Notes under the pieces: model-generated
The model's database searches: none
What the model was told of the DNA's origin: nothing
The model's input: only the letters and a program-made list of their open reading frames with translations
Program-made: the position numbers and the translations under genes
Source: Mollicutes bacterium
GTDB taxonomy: Bacteria; Bacillota_I; Bacilli_A; RF39; UBA660
Direction: 5' to 3'
NCBI GenBank assembly: GCA_012838395.1
Contig: DUPI01000044.1
Span: 1-7,215, forward strand
DNA length: 7,215 nt
Part shown: one piece after another, positions 1 to 6,148 of the stretch
Layout: each line of letters starts with the position of its first letter
Position numbering within the stretch: position 1 is the first letter of the stretch

Positions 1-43
1 TGTGCGTGCGTACTTTTAAAGTTATAATTTAATGATGTTAATA

Positions 44-90
44 AAAAGTATGGATAAATGTGATTAATTGATAACGTTCTCTATACTTTT
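44..90. other. Imperfect long hairpin, possible weak terminator or operator
   Basis: Bases 44-54 pair with 80-90 over 11 bp with one G-T wobble, and an inner helix 57-61/74-78 adds 5 more pairs around a 12-nt loop. The outer 3' arm ends in TTTT, so it could be a weak terminator of a gene upstream of the window. However, the stem is AT-rich and no longer T run follows, and the dyad could equally be a protein-binding site. Seen in sequence; the role is inferred. Confidence 0.35.
69..82. promoter_or_regulatory. CcpA cre-like / LacI-family operator-like site
   Basis: The 14-mer TGATAACGTTCTCT fits the Gram-positive cre consensus TGWAARCGYTWNCW at 12 of 14 positions, with the central AACGTT palindrome intact and mismatches at positions 4 and 11. 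It lies about 25 bp upstream of the -35 of the first gene, and also within the 44-90 hairpin. A CcpA or other LacI-family regulator could act here on the 159-983 gene, but one site in AT-rich DNA can arise by chance. No LacI-family gene is in the window. Confidence 0.3.
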
Positions 91-106
91 GGTTTACTTA
101 AAACAA

Positions 107-135
107 TTGCAATAATAATGATTTTTAGGTATAAT
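107..135 (+). promoter_or_regulatory. Sigma-A type promoter of the 274-aa gene
   Basis: A -35 TTGCAA (107-112, 4/6 to TTGACA) is followed by a 17-bp spacer and a perfect -10 TATAAT (130-135). Transcription should start near 142, leaving a leader of under 20 nt with the SD GAGGTGG (148-154). It is well placed and is the best-supported promoter for this gene. Confidence 0.75.
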
Positions 136-147
136 GTGGTTAGTTGT

Positions 148-154
148 GAGGTGG
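148..154 (+). promoter_or_regulatory. Ribosome binding site that sets the first gene's start
   Basis: GAGGTGG lies 4 nt before the ATG at 159. The in-frame TTG at 156 would leave only 1 nt after the SD, so ATG 159 is the better start. Confidence 0.7.
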
Positions 155-158
155 GTTG

Positions 159-983
159 ATGAGTAAAGCAGTAAAAAGAAGGTATAACTTTGTATTAAAA
201 GATATACCAACTCGAGAAGAGTTTCTTATTAAGAATTATTTTGGTGATGAATTAGAGCGCGGCAAAACTAATTATGTATTAAGTGCGATTGATATGATAA
301 CACTTAATTATAATAATGAAGAAGAGCTGTTAGAAGATATGAATTTAATATTTGGATATGATGTGTCTCATCCTAAATTTCATATTAAATATAAAGAAAA
401 TAAAAAGGAGCGGTATTTAAAAATCGCTTATAAGGATTTAGATGTATTGAAGCAATATGCTAAAGAAAGAAAAACTAATGTTGATGTTACTCCTGAATAC
501 AAAAAATTTTATAATCATTTTATGACTAATATTCAAAAAGGACGTTTTTATCGCTATATGGTTGAAAATCATTATGTTAATAAAAGATTACATAAGTTGT
601 TAGAAGAATATTTATATGAAGATAAAATATATCGAGAGCAAGAAATTTATGAACACTTAAGAAATTATCGAGTTATTAGAGATTATATTTTTGGAATTAC
701 TGAATATAACAAAACAGTGATTAATGATGAAGCTAAAATTAGTTTAAATAGTATTAAAAGTCGTACTCAAGAAAGTGTTTTGAATAAAAATCATAAAGCA
801 AGAAATAATCAACTTAAATTATCAACAGATGACCCATTTTTAAATACTTTAACTGATCGTGATGAAATAACAAGATATTATGATTTAGAACAATTAGAAA
901 CGTTAGTAGATGATGATAAAATATTTGATGGATTAGGTAAGTCTGAAGAACCTAAAAAATTAATATTGAAAAGAAATGAGTAA
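159..983 (+). CDS. Tyr-rich charged protein of unknown function (274 aa)
   Basis: I do not recognise this protein and assign no function. It has no signal peptide or membrane segment, so it is probably cytoplasmic. It has no Cys or Trp but 23 Tyr, unusually many, most of them between residues 78 and 183. It starts with a basic stretch (KAVKRR, residues 4-8), then a mixed region to about 110. A highly charged, likely helical part follows (about 112-180, dense in Tyr, Arg, Lys and Glu). A polar, probably flexible linker (about 185-225) precedes an acidic C-terminal part with DDD at 251-253, and the tail is basic again. The ATG at 159 is chosen over the in-frame TTG at 156 because of SD spacing. 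It has its own promoter and a terminator at its stop codon, so it may be transcribed alone. The Lys/Arg and Tyr content would suit nucleic-acid or protein binding, but that is speculation. Good SD, promoter and coding-like codon use make it a real gene. Confidence 0.85.
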   Translation: MSKAVKRRYNFVLKDIPTREEFLIKNYFGDELERGKTNYVLSAIDMITLNYNNEEELLEDMNLIFGYDVSHPKFHIKYKENKKERYLKIAYKDLDVLKQYAKERKTNVDVTPEYKKFYNHFMTNIQKGRFYRYMVENHYVNKRLHKLLEEYLYEDKIYREQEIYEHLRNYRVIRDYIFGITEYNKTVINDEAKISLNSIKSRTQESVLNKNHKARNNQLKLSTDDPFLNTLTDRDEITRYYDLEQLETLVDDDKIFDGLGKSEEPKKLILKRNE

Positions 984-1002
984 TAGATTTTACTCTTTTT
1001 TT
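978..1002 (+). terminator. Weak rho-independent terminator overlapping a stop codon
   Basis: GAGTAA (978-983, which contains the TAA stop) pairs with TTACTC (990-995) around a 6-nt loop and is followed by seven T residues (996-1002). The stem is short, with two G-C pairs, so termination may be partial and some transcripts could run into the recombinase gene. Confidence 0.5.
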
Positions 1003-1003
1003 A

Positions 1004-1012
1004 TGTTAAAAT
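1004..1012 (+). promoter_or_regulatory. Possible extended -10 promoter of the recombinase gene
   Basis: TGT followed by TAAAAT (1007-1012) resembles an extended -10 element. There is no good -35, and the resulting leader before ATG 1028 would be only about 9 nt, holding the GGTGAT SD (1019-1024). Read-through from the upstream gene is an equally fair source of transcription. Confidence 0.25.
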
Positions 1013-1027
1013 TAATATGGTGATAAT

Positions 1028-1939
1028 ATGGATAGGCTAAAGGAAGAATTTATTGATTATATTGCAGATGAAAAGAACTATTCTGAACATACGGTTGAAG
1101 CTTATACTAAAGATTTAGATCAATTTCTCTTGTTTTTAAATAATAGCCAAACTGTTAATATTAATCAAGTAGATTATTCTATTATCCGGGGATATTTAAC
1201 TGAATTATATAATAAAAAATATACTAAAAAATCAATTAGCCGCCATATAAGTACGCTTCGTTCCTTCTTTAGGTTTTTATTGATGAATAAAGTTATTGAT
1301 AAAAATCCCATGACCTTAATTAGTAATCCGAAGGAAGATAAAAAACTTCCTACTTTTTTGCATATTAATGAACTTGAAGATTTATTGGAAGTTCCTAATT
1401 CTAATACTCCTTTGGGGCATCGTAATAAGTTAATTATTGAGTTGCTTTATTCAACTGGTATTCGAGTTAGTGAGTTAGTAAATATAAAAGTTAATGATAT
1501 TAATTTTTATGATTCAACTATTAAAGTAATGGGAAAAGGAAGTAAAGAAAGATATGTGATATTTGGTAAGATTTTAAAAGAAATTTTATTGGATTATATA
1601 AATGACACTAGGTTAAAATTATTAAAAGGAAAAGATAGTGATTATCTTTTGATTAATAAAAATGGTGGTAATTTAAGTGATAGAGGGGTTCGATTAGTAA
1701 TTGATGAGACAGTAAAAAAATCAAGCCTTAGTAAAAAAATAAGTCCCCATGTTATTAGACATACTTTTGCTACTCATATGTTAAATGGTGGAGCTGAGTT
1801 GAAAGTTGTTCAAGAATTACTTGGTCATAGTAATTTAAGTACAACTCAAATATATACACATATATCAAATGATAAAATAAGGGAAGTATATCGTAAGAAT
1901 CATCCCAGAGCTGAAAGAGGAGGTAATAATAATGGCTAA
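1028..1939 (+). CDS. xerC: Tyrosine recombinase XerC/XerD family, XerC-like
   Basis: This is a complete 303-aa site-specific tyrosine recombinase, the usual Xer length. Known Xer proteins act as a XerC-XerD pair at dif to resolve chromosome dimers. An N-terminal SAM-like core-binding domain (about 1-90) precedes the catalytic domain (about 108-290). All six catalytic positions are visible: R146 (STGIR), K170 (GKGSKE), H241 and R244 (HVIRHTFA), H267 (LLGH) and the nucleophile Y276 (QIYTH). A HPRA motif lies near the C-terminus, as in cellular Xer proteins. The N-terminal EKNYSEHT stretch resembles XerC/CodV more than the ERGLS type of XerD, but sequence alone does not settle XerC against XerD. 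The start ATG follows GGTGAT (1019-1024), complementary to the 16S 3' end. The gene overlaps tdk by 8 bp, and its last codons (RGGNNNG) contain the tdk SD. The codV neighbours of Bacillus (topA, clpQY, codY) are absent. An integrase of an integrated element is less likely because the protein has compact Xer architecture and no phage genes adjoin it. Confidence 0.92.
   Translation: MDRLKEEFIDYIADEKNYSEHTVEAYTKDLDQFLLFLNNSQTVNINQVDYSIIRGYLTELYNKKYTKKSISRHISTLRSFFRFLLMNKVIDKNPMTLISNPKEDKKLPTFLHINELEDLLEVPNSNTPLGHRNKLIIELLYSTGIRVSELVNIKVNDINFYDSTIKVMGKGSKERYVIFGKILKEILLDYINDTRLKLLKGKDSDYLLINKNGGNLSDRGVRLVIDETVKKSSLSKKISPHVIRHTFATHMLNGGAELKVVQELLGHSNLSTTQIYTHISNDKIREVYRKNHPRAERGGNNNG
1919..1924 (+). 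promoter_or_regulatory. tdk ribosome binding site inside the xerC coding end
   Basis: GGAGGT, a perfect SD, lies 7 nt before ATG 1932 and is read in the xerC frame as Gly-Gly. With the 8-bp gene overlap this points to translational coupling of xerC and tdk. Confidence 0.85.
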
Positions 1940-2522
1940 ATTATATTTTCGTTATGGTGCGATGAATTCCGGTAAAAGTACTGCACTTATGCAAGTCGCA
2001 CATAACTACGAGGAGCGAGGTCATCAAGTATTGGTGGTTAAACCAAGTGTTGATACTAAAGGTGATAAAATGCTTGTATCTCGTATTGGTTTACAAAGAG
2101 AAGTTGATATTTTATTAAGACCAGATGAAAGTTTAAAAGACTATAATATTGATTATAGTAATATTTCTTGTATATTGGTTGATGAAGCTCAGTTTTTAAT
2201 AGGAGATCAAGTGACAGAATTATGGGCTATTTCTAAAATCGAAGATGTTCCTATTATTTGTTATGGTTTAAGATCTGATTTTCAAACTAACTTTTTTACA
2301 GGAAATAAGCGTTTGTTTGAATTGGCTGATGAACTAGAAGAATTAGTGACTATTTGTCGTTGTGGTAAACGTGCTAAGTTTAATGCTAGAAAAGTTAATG
2401 ATAAATTTGTAAGTGATGGTGATCAAGTGGCGATTGATGGAGAAAATAATGTAACTTACGAATCCTTGTGTGGTAAATGTTATTTAGATAATGTTTTAAG
2501 GAGAAATAAAGTTAAAAATTGA
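1932..2522 (+). CDS. tdk: Thymidine kinase, type II (zinc-containing)
   Basis: This enzyme phosphorylates thymidine to dTMP with ATP in pyrimidine salvage and acts in the cytosol as a tetramer in characterised relatives. The 196-aa length is typical of bacterial type II enzymes. Visible motifs are the P-loop GAMNSGKS (residues 9-16), the Walker-B-like DEAQF (84-88, with E85 as the expected catalytic base) and YGLRSDF (111-117). The four zinc-ligand cysteines C142, C144, C180 and C183 form the structural zinc site. The lasso region follows, with Y176-E177 matching the thymidine-binding YE of the family. The gene overlaps xerC by 8 bp and uses an SD inside that gene, so expression is probably coupled to the recombinase. 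A weak terminator-like hairpin follows. All key residues are present, so it should be active. Confidence 0.95.
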   Translation: MAKLYFRYGAMNSGKSTALMQVAHNYEERGHQVLVVKPSVDTKGDKMLVSRIGLQREVDILLRPDESLKDYNIDYSNISCILVDEAQFLIGDQVTELWAISKIEDVPIICYGLRSDFQTNFFTGNKRLFELADELEELVTICRCGKRAKFNARKVNDKFVSDGDQVAIDGENNVTYESLCGKCYLDNVLRRNKVKN

Positions 2523-2539
2523 CAATTTTAGTTTTTTTT
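2515..2539 (+). terminator. Weak terminator-like hairpin at the tdk stop codon
   Basis: AAAATT (2515-2520) can pair with AATTTT (2524-2529) across a tight GAC loop, and eight T residues follow at 2532-2539. The stem is all A-T and the TGA stop lies in it and its loop, so termination is probably inefficient. The T run is the stronger part of the signal. Confidence 0.35.
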
Positions 2540-2540
2540 C

Positions 2541-2569
2541 TTGTTTAAAAAAGGCTTATTTGATATAAT
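2541..2569 (+). promoter_or_regulatory. Promoter of ppdK
   Basis: TTGTTT (2541-2546), a 17-bp spacer and a perfect -10 TATAAT (2564-2569) predict a transcription start near 2576. The leader then carries the SD and leads to the TTG start at 2603. The predicted start coincides with the in-frame GTG at 2576, which argues against that GTG as a start codon. Confidence 0.75.
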
Positions 2570-2587
2570 AATTTTGTGTTAAAAATA

Positions 2588-2593
2588 AGGAGG
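2588..2593 (+). promoter_or_regulatory. Ribosome binding site that decides the ppdK TTG start
   Basis: AGGAGG lies 9 nt before TTG 2603. Starting further upstream would place this SD inside the coding region, so TTG 2603 is the supported start. Confidence 0.85.
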
Positions 2594-2602
2594 ATAGATA
2601 TC

Positions 2603-5230
2603 TTGACAAAATATGTTTATGCCTTTAATGAAGGAAACAAAGACATGAAAAATTTATTAGGTGGGAAGGGTGCAAATCTAGCAGAAATGACTGCAATTGG
2701 ATTGCCTGTTCCAAGAGGATTTACCATTACTACTGAAGCTTGTAACAAATATTATGAAGATGAAAAGGTTATAAGTAGTGACATTGAAAAAGAAATTTTC
2801 GATCAACTTGCTAAGCTAGAAGAAACAACTGGTAAAAGAATGGGAGATACTAATAATCCATTATTAGTATCAGTTAGAAGTGGAGCAAGAGCTAGTATGC
2901 CAGGAATGATGGATACAGTTCTTAATTTAGGACTGAATGATCAAGTTGCTGAAGGTTTTGCTAAAGCAACTAATAACCCCCGTTTTATTTATGATTCATA
3001 TCGTCGTTTTATCCAAATGTTTGCTGATGTTGTAAAAGGATATCCAAAGTCTTCTTTTGACCGTTTATTAGATGAAATTAAAGTTGAAAAAGGAGTTTCT
3101 TTAGATACTGAATTAACGGCTGAAGATATGTATGAAGTGACGATGAAATTTAAAGATGCATATAAGGAATTATCAGGTACTGATTTTCCACAAGATCCAA
3201 AAGAACAATTAATTGAATCAGTTACTGCTGTTTTTAGATCATGGAATAATGAACGTGCTATAATTTATCGCAGAATGCATGATATTCCAAGTTCTTGGGG
3301 AACTGCGGTTAATATTCAAGAAATGGTTTATGGAAACAGTGGTGATGATTGTGGTACAGGAGTTGCCTTTACAAGAAATCCAGCTACTGGTGAAAATGAA
3401 CTTTACGGTGAATATTTAATTAATGCTCAAGGTGAAGATGTTGTTGCTGGTATTCGTACACCTGAACCAATTAGTACATTAAAAGATAAGATGCCTGAAA
3501 TATATGAAGAGTTCACTAAATATGCTAAAATATTAGAAAATCATTATAAAGATATGCAAGATATGGAGTTTACTATTGAAAATGGCAAATTATTTATGCT
3601 TCAAACAAGAAACGGAAAAAGAACTGCCCCTGCAGCTTTAAAAATAGCAGTTGATTTAGTTAAAGAAGGTATGATTAGTAAAGAAGAAGCTGTTTTGAAA
3701 GTAGATCCAAACCAATTAGATCAACTATTACATCCAGATTTTGATAAAGATGCTTTAAGTAAGGCGAAATCTATAGCTAAGGGACTTGCAGCATCACCTG
3801 GTGCGGCTACCGGGAAAATTTATTTTACAGCGGAAGATGTAAGCGAAGCTGTTGCTAGGGGTGAAGATGCTTTACTTGTTAGATTAGAAACTTCTCCTGA
3901 AGATATTCAAGGAATGAATGATGCTAAAGGTATTTTAACACTTCGTGGAGGTATGACTTCTCATGCAGCTGTTGTTGCTCGTGGAATGGGAAGATGTTGT
4001 GTAAGTGGTTGTGAAACTTTAACTCTTAATGAAGAGGAAAAAGTTTTAACAACTAAAGATGGTTTAGTATTCCGCGAAGGTGACTATCTTTCATTAGATG
4101 GTTCTACTGGTTTAGTTTATGGAGAAAAAATTGAAACTGTTGAACCGGAAATAAGTGGAGAATTTGAAGAGTTTATGAGTTGGGCTGATAACATCAGAAC
4201 AATGAAAGTAAGAGCGAATGCTGATAACGAAAGAGATGCCAATCATGCTATAAAATTTGGGGCTGAAGGAATTGGTTTATGTCGTACTGAGCATATGTTC
4301 TTTGATGAAGATAGAATCTTTGCTGTTAGACAAATGATTGTGGCTGATAGTATAGAAAAAAGGGAAGAGGCTTTGGCTAAAATATTACCTATGCAACGAA
4401 ATGATTTCGAACAAATCTTTAGGGTAATGAATGATATGCCGGTAACAGTTCGTTACTTAGATCCTCCTTTACATGAATTTTTACCTCATACTGATGATGA
4501 AATTAAACCATTAGCGGAATCTTTAGGTATGACTTTCCAAGCCTTAAAAGATAGAATTGAATCATTAAAGGAATTTAATCCTATGATGGGGCATCGTGGT
4601 TGTCGTTTAGCAGTTACTTATCCAGAAATAGCTGTAATGCAAACTAGAGCTATAATCGAAGCGGCAATAAATGTTAATAAAGAAGGAATGAACGTTGTTC
4701 CAGAAATTATGATTCCATTAATTACTGAATTAAAGGAATTAGAATATATTAAAAAGTTAGTTGTTCAAACAGCTGATGAAATAATTAAAGAATCTAATGT
4801 TGATTTAAAATATAGCGTTGGAACAATGATTGAAATTCCAAGAGCTGCTCTTTTATCAGATGAAATTGCTAAGGAAGCAGAATTCTTTAGTTTTGGAACT
4901 AACGATTTAACACAAATGGCTTATGGTTTTTCAAGAGATGATGCTTCTAAATTCCTAGATCATTATTATGATAAAAATATTTTTGAAAATGATCCATTTG
5001 CTAAACTAGATCAAAATGGTGTTGGTAAATTAGTTGAGATATCTGTTAAAAAAGGTAAAGAAACAAGACCTGATATTAAATTAGGTATTTGTGGAGAACA
5101 TGGTGGAGAACCATCAAGTGTTGAATTTTGCCATCGTGTTGGACTAGACTACGTTTCTTGTTCACCATTTAGAGTACCAATTGCTCGTTTAGCAGCTGCT
5201 CAAGCAAAAGTTAAAGAACAATTAAGATAA
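2603..5230 (+). CDS. ppdK: Pyruvate, phosphate dikinase
   Basis: This enzyme interconverts PEP + AMP + PPi with pyruvate + ATP + Pi in the cytosol. In fermenting Bacillota it commonly works glycolytically and saves PPi energy. With the TTG start the protein is 875 aa, close to the 874 aa of the Clostridium symbiosum enzyme, and begins MTKYVYAFNEGN, as expected. The N-terminal ATP-grasp nucleotide-binding part covers about 1-350, including the K22 region and the VRSGARASMPGM loop (91-102). The swivelling phosphohistidine domain (about 390-505) carries GGMTSHAAV with the catalytic H454 and the regulatory-type T452. The C-terminal TIM-barrel PEP/pyruvate domain (about 530-875) shows R561, R617, E744, N767 and C830 (GICGEHGG), matching known active-site positions. 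It has its own promoter and a strong terminator, so it is likely a single-gene unit. No PPDK regulatory protein (DUF299) gene is in the window. No missing residue or frameshift is seen. Confidence 0.97.
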   Translation: MTKYVYAFNEGNKDMKNLLGGKGANLAEMTAIGLPVPRGFTITTEACNKYYEDEKVISSDIEKEIFDQLAKLEETTGKRMGDTNNPLLVSVRSGARASMPGMMDTVLNLGLNDQVAEGFAKATNNPRFIYDSYRRFIQMFADVVKGYPKSSFDRLLDEIKVEKGVSLDTELTAEDMYEVTMKFKDAYKELSGTDFPQDPKEQLIESVTAVFRSWNNERAIIYRRMHDIPSSWGTAVNIQEMVYGNSGDDCGTGVAFTRNPATGENELYGEYLINAQGEDVVAGIRTPEPISTLKDKMPEIYEEFTKYAKILENHYKDMQDMEFTIENGKLFMLQTRNGKRTAPAALKIAVDLVKEGMISKEEAVLKVDPNQLDQLLHPDFDKDALSKAKSIAKGLAASPGAATGKIYFTAEDVSEAVARGEDALLVRLETSPEDIQGMNDAKGILTLRGGMTSHAAVVARGMGRCCVSGCETLTLNEEEKVLTTKDGLVFREGDYLSLDGSTGLVYGEKIETVEPEISGEFEEFMSWADNIRTMKVRANADNERDANHAIKFGAEGIGLCRTEHMFFDEDRIFAVRQMIVADSIEKREEALAKILPMQRNDFEQIFRVMNDMPVTVRYLDPPLHEFLPHTDDEIKPLAESLGMTFQALKDRIESLKEFNPMMGHRGCRLAVTYPEIAVMQTRAIIEAAINVNKEGMNVVPEIMIPLITELKELEYIKKLVVQTADEIIKESNVDLKYSVGTMIEIPRAALLSDEIAKEAEFFSFGTNDLTQMAYGFSRDDASKFLDHYYDKNIFENDPFAKLDQNGVGKLVEISVKKGKETRPDIKLGICGEHGGEPSSVEFCHRVGLDYVSCSPFRVPIARLAAAQAKVKEQLR

Positions 5231-5250
5231 AAGCCTATATGGCTTTTTTT
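5229..5250 (+). terminator. Strong rho-independent terminator of ppdK
   Basis: AAAAGCC (5229-5235) pairs with GGCTTTT (5241-5247) around a 5-nt TATAT loop, and the T run continues to 5250. The first two stem bases belong to the ppdK TAA stop, so the gene ends directly in its terminator. Confidence 0.85.
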
Positions 5251-5271
5251 CTATCTAAAAACATCGGAATA

Positions 5272-5280
5272 TGGTATACT
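5272..5280 (+). promoter_or_regulatory. Extended -10 promoter of the YitT pair
   Basis: TGG followed by TATACT (5275-5280) forms an extended -10 box after the ppdK terminator. No good -35 is seen at 16-18 bp spacing, which an extended -10 can compensate. The predicted start near 5287 leaves a short leader with SD GGAGGT (5294-5299). Confidence 0.6.
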
Positions 5281-5304
5281 ATATGTATTAATTGGAGGTA
5301 GTTT

Positions 5305-6147
5305 ATGAAGAAAGTAAAGACAATAAAAACCTATATTTATCGATACTTGATTTTTATTTTTTCAATGATCGTTTTTACTTCAACTTTTAATTTATTTTTA
5401 TTACCAAATAATATTGTAACTGGTGGAGTTGGTGGTATAGCGGTTATGTTTAAAGAAGTCATCAACCCTAGTGTTTTAATTTTAATTATCAATGCTTTTT
5501 TAGTGGTAGCAAGTTATTTAGCGCTAGGTAGGCGAGCGACTGTTCATTCAATTATTGGTGCTATATCATATCCGATATTTATAAGTTTAACTTCTAACAT
5601 CAGTAATGTAATTAATTTGAATAGTAATGACATGATCTTAAATATGGTTTTTGCGGCTGTTTTAACCGGGGTTTCAATTGGGCTGATTATTAAAAATGGC
5701 TTTAGTGCTGGTAGTACTGATATAGCGGCTAATATTGTTTCTAAAATATTTAAAATATCAGTTGGAAATGCCTTTTTGATTGTCGATGGTCTTATCATTT
5801 TATCAGGAGTTTTTGTATTTGGAATTATTAATACTATGTATGCTATTTTATTTATCTATATTTATGGCATTGTAACTGACAAAATAATCTTGGGTATTTC
5901 TGATAATAAAGCTTTTTATATTGTAACTAAAAAGGAAGATGAGGTTAAAAATTATATTTTAAATAATTTACACCAAGGAGTAACTATTTTAAGTGGTCGT
6001 GGTGGTTATGGTGACACTTCTAAAAATGTTATTTTTTGTGTTGTCTCAGTTAAAAATTATTTTAAATTGAAAGAAGGAATTAATAATATTGATCAAGATG
6101 CTTTTTTTATTGTAACTGATGCCTATGAGGTAAAAGGCGGTGCTTAA
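5305..6147 (+). CDS. YitT family membrane protein with C-terminal DUF2179 (copy 1)
   Basis: This is a 280-aa integral membrane protein of the YitT/DUF161 family, whose substrate is not established. Several hydrophobic segments are visible at about 11-33, 55-75, 80-97, 108-130, 153-174 and 177-192, so about six membrane helices. Family motifs include FLLPNNIVTGGVGGIAV (31-47) and the GFSAGSTDIAANI loop (132-144). The C-terminal soluble DUF2179 part (about 200-276) contains NKAFYIVT, the Gly-rich GRGGYG (231-236) and AFFIVTDAYEVKGG, as expected for a complete member; it should face the cytoplasm. The motif reads AGSTD where many relatives, including the neighbour, have GGxD, a small deviation. 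SD GGAGGT lies 5 nt before the ATG. The next gene, a clear paralogue, starts 1 nt after this stop, which indicates co-transcription. It is a transport-like protein by topology only; no substrate can be named from sequence. Confidence 0.9.
   Translation: MKKVKTIKTYIYRYLIFIFSMIVFTSTFNLFLLPNNIVTGGVGGIAVMFKEVINPSVLILIINAFLVVASYLALGRRATVHSIIGAISYPIFISLTSNISNVINLNSNDMILNMVFAAVLTGVSIGLIIKNGFSAGSTDIAANIVSKIFKISVGNAFLIVDGLIILSGVFVFGIINTMYAILFIYIYGIVTDKIILGISDNKAFYIVTKKEDEVKNYILNNLHQGVTILSGRGGYGDTSKNVIFCVVSVKNYFKLKEGINNIDQDAFFIVTDAYEVKGGA
6134..6142 (+). promoter_or_regulatory. Ribosome binding site of the second YitT gene
   Basis: AAGGCGGTG matches the ideal AAGGAGGTG at 8 of 9 bases and lies 6 nt before ATG 6149, inside the last Lys-Gly-Gly codons of copy 1. 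GAGGT at 6127-6131 could instead serve an alternative GTG start at 6140. Confidence 0.6.
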
Positions 6148-6148
6148 A

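Noticed and set aside
1..32. End of an upstream gene in the first bases
   Set aside because: Short open tails exist in all three + frames, ending by 19, 27 or 32, and nothing distinguishes a real one.
23..67. TATAAT at 23-28 followed by a tiny ORF from ATG 32 or 35
   Set aside because: No -35 can be seen at the window edge, there is no SD, and the ORF is about 12 codons long.
2576..2602. 9-residue N-terminal extension of PPDK from GTG 2576
   Set aside because: It would place the strong SD inside the coding region, coincides with the predicted transcript start, and exceeds the family's usual N-terminus.
5544..5798. 84-aa open frame on the - strand
   Set aside because: It lies wholly within the first YitT gene, has no supporting promoter or SD of note, and mirrors the hydrophobic codons of the real gene.
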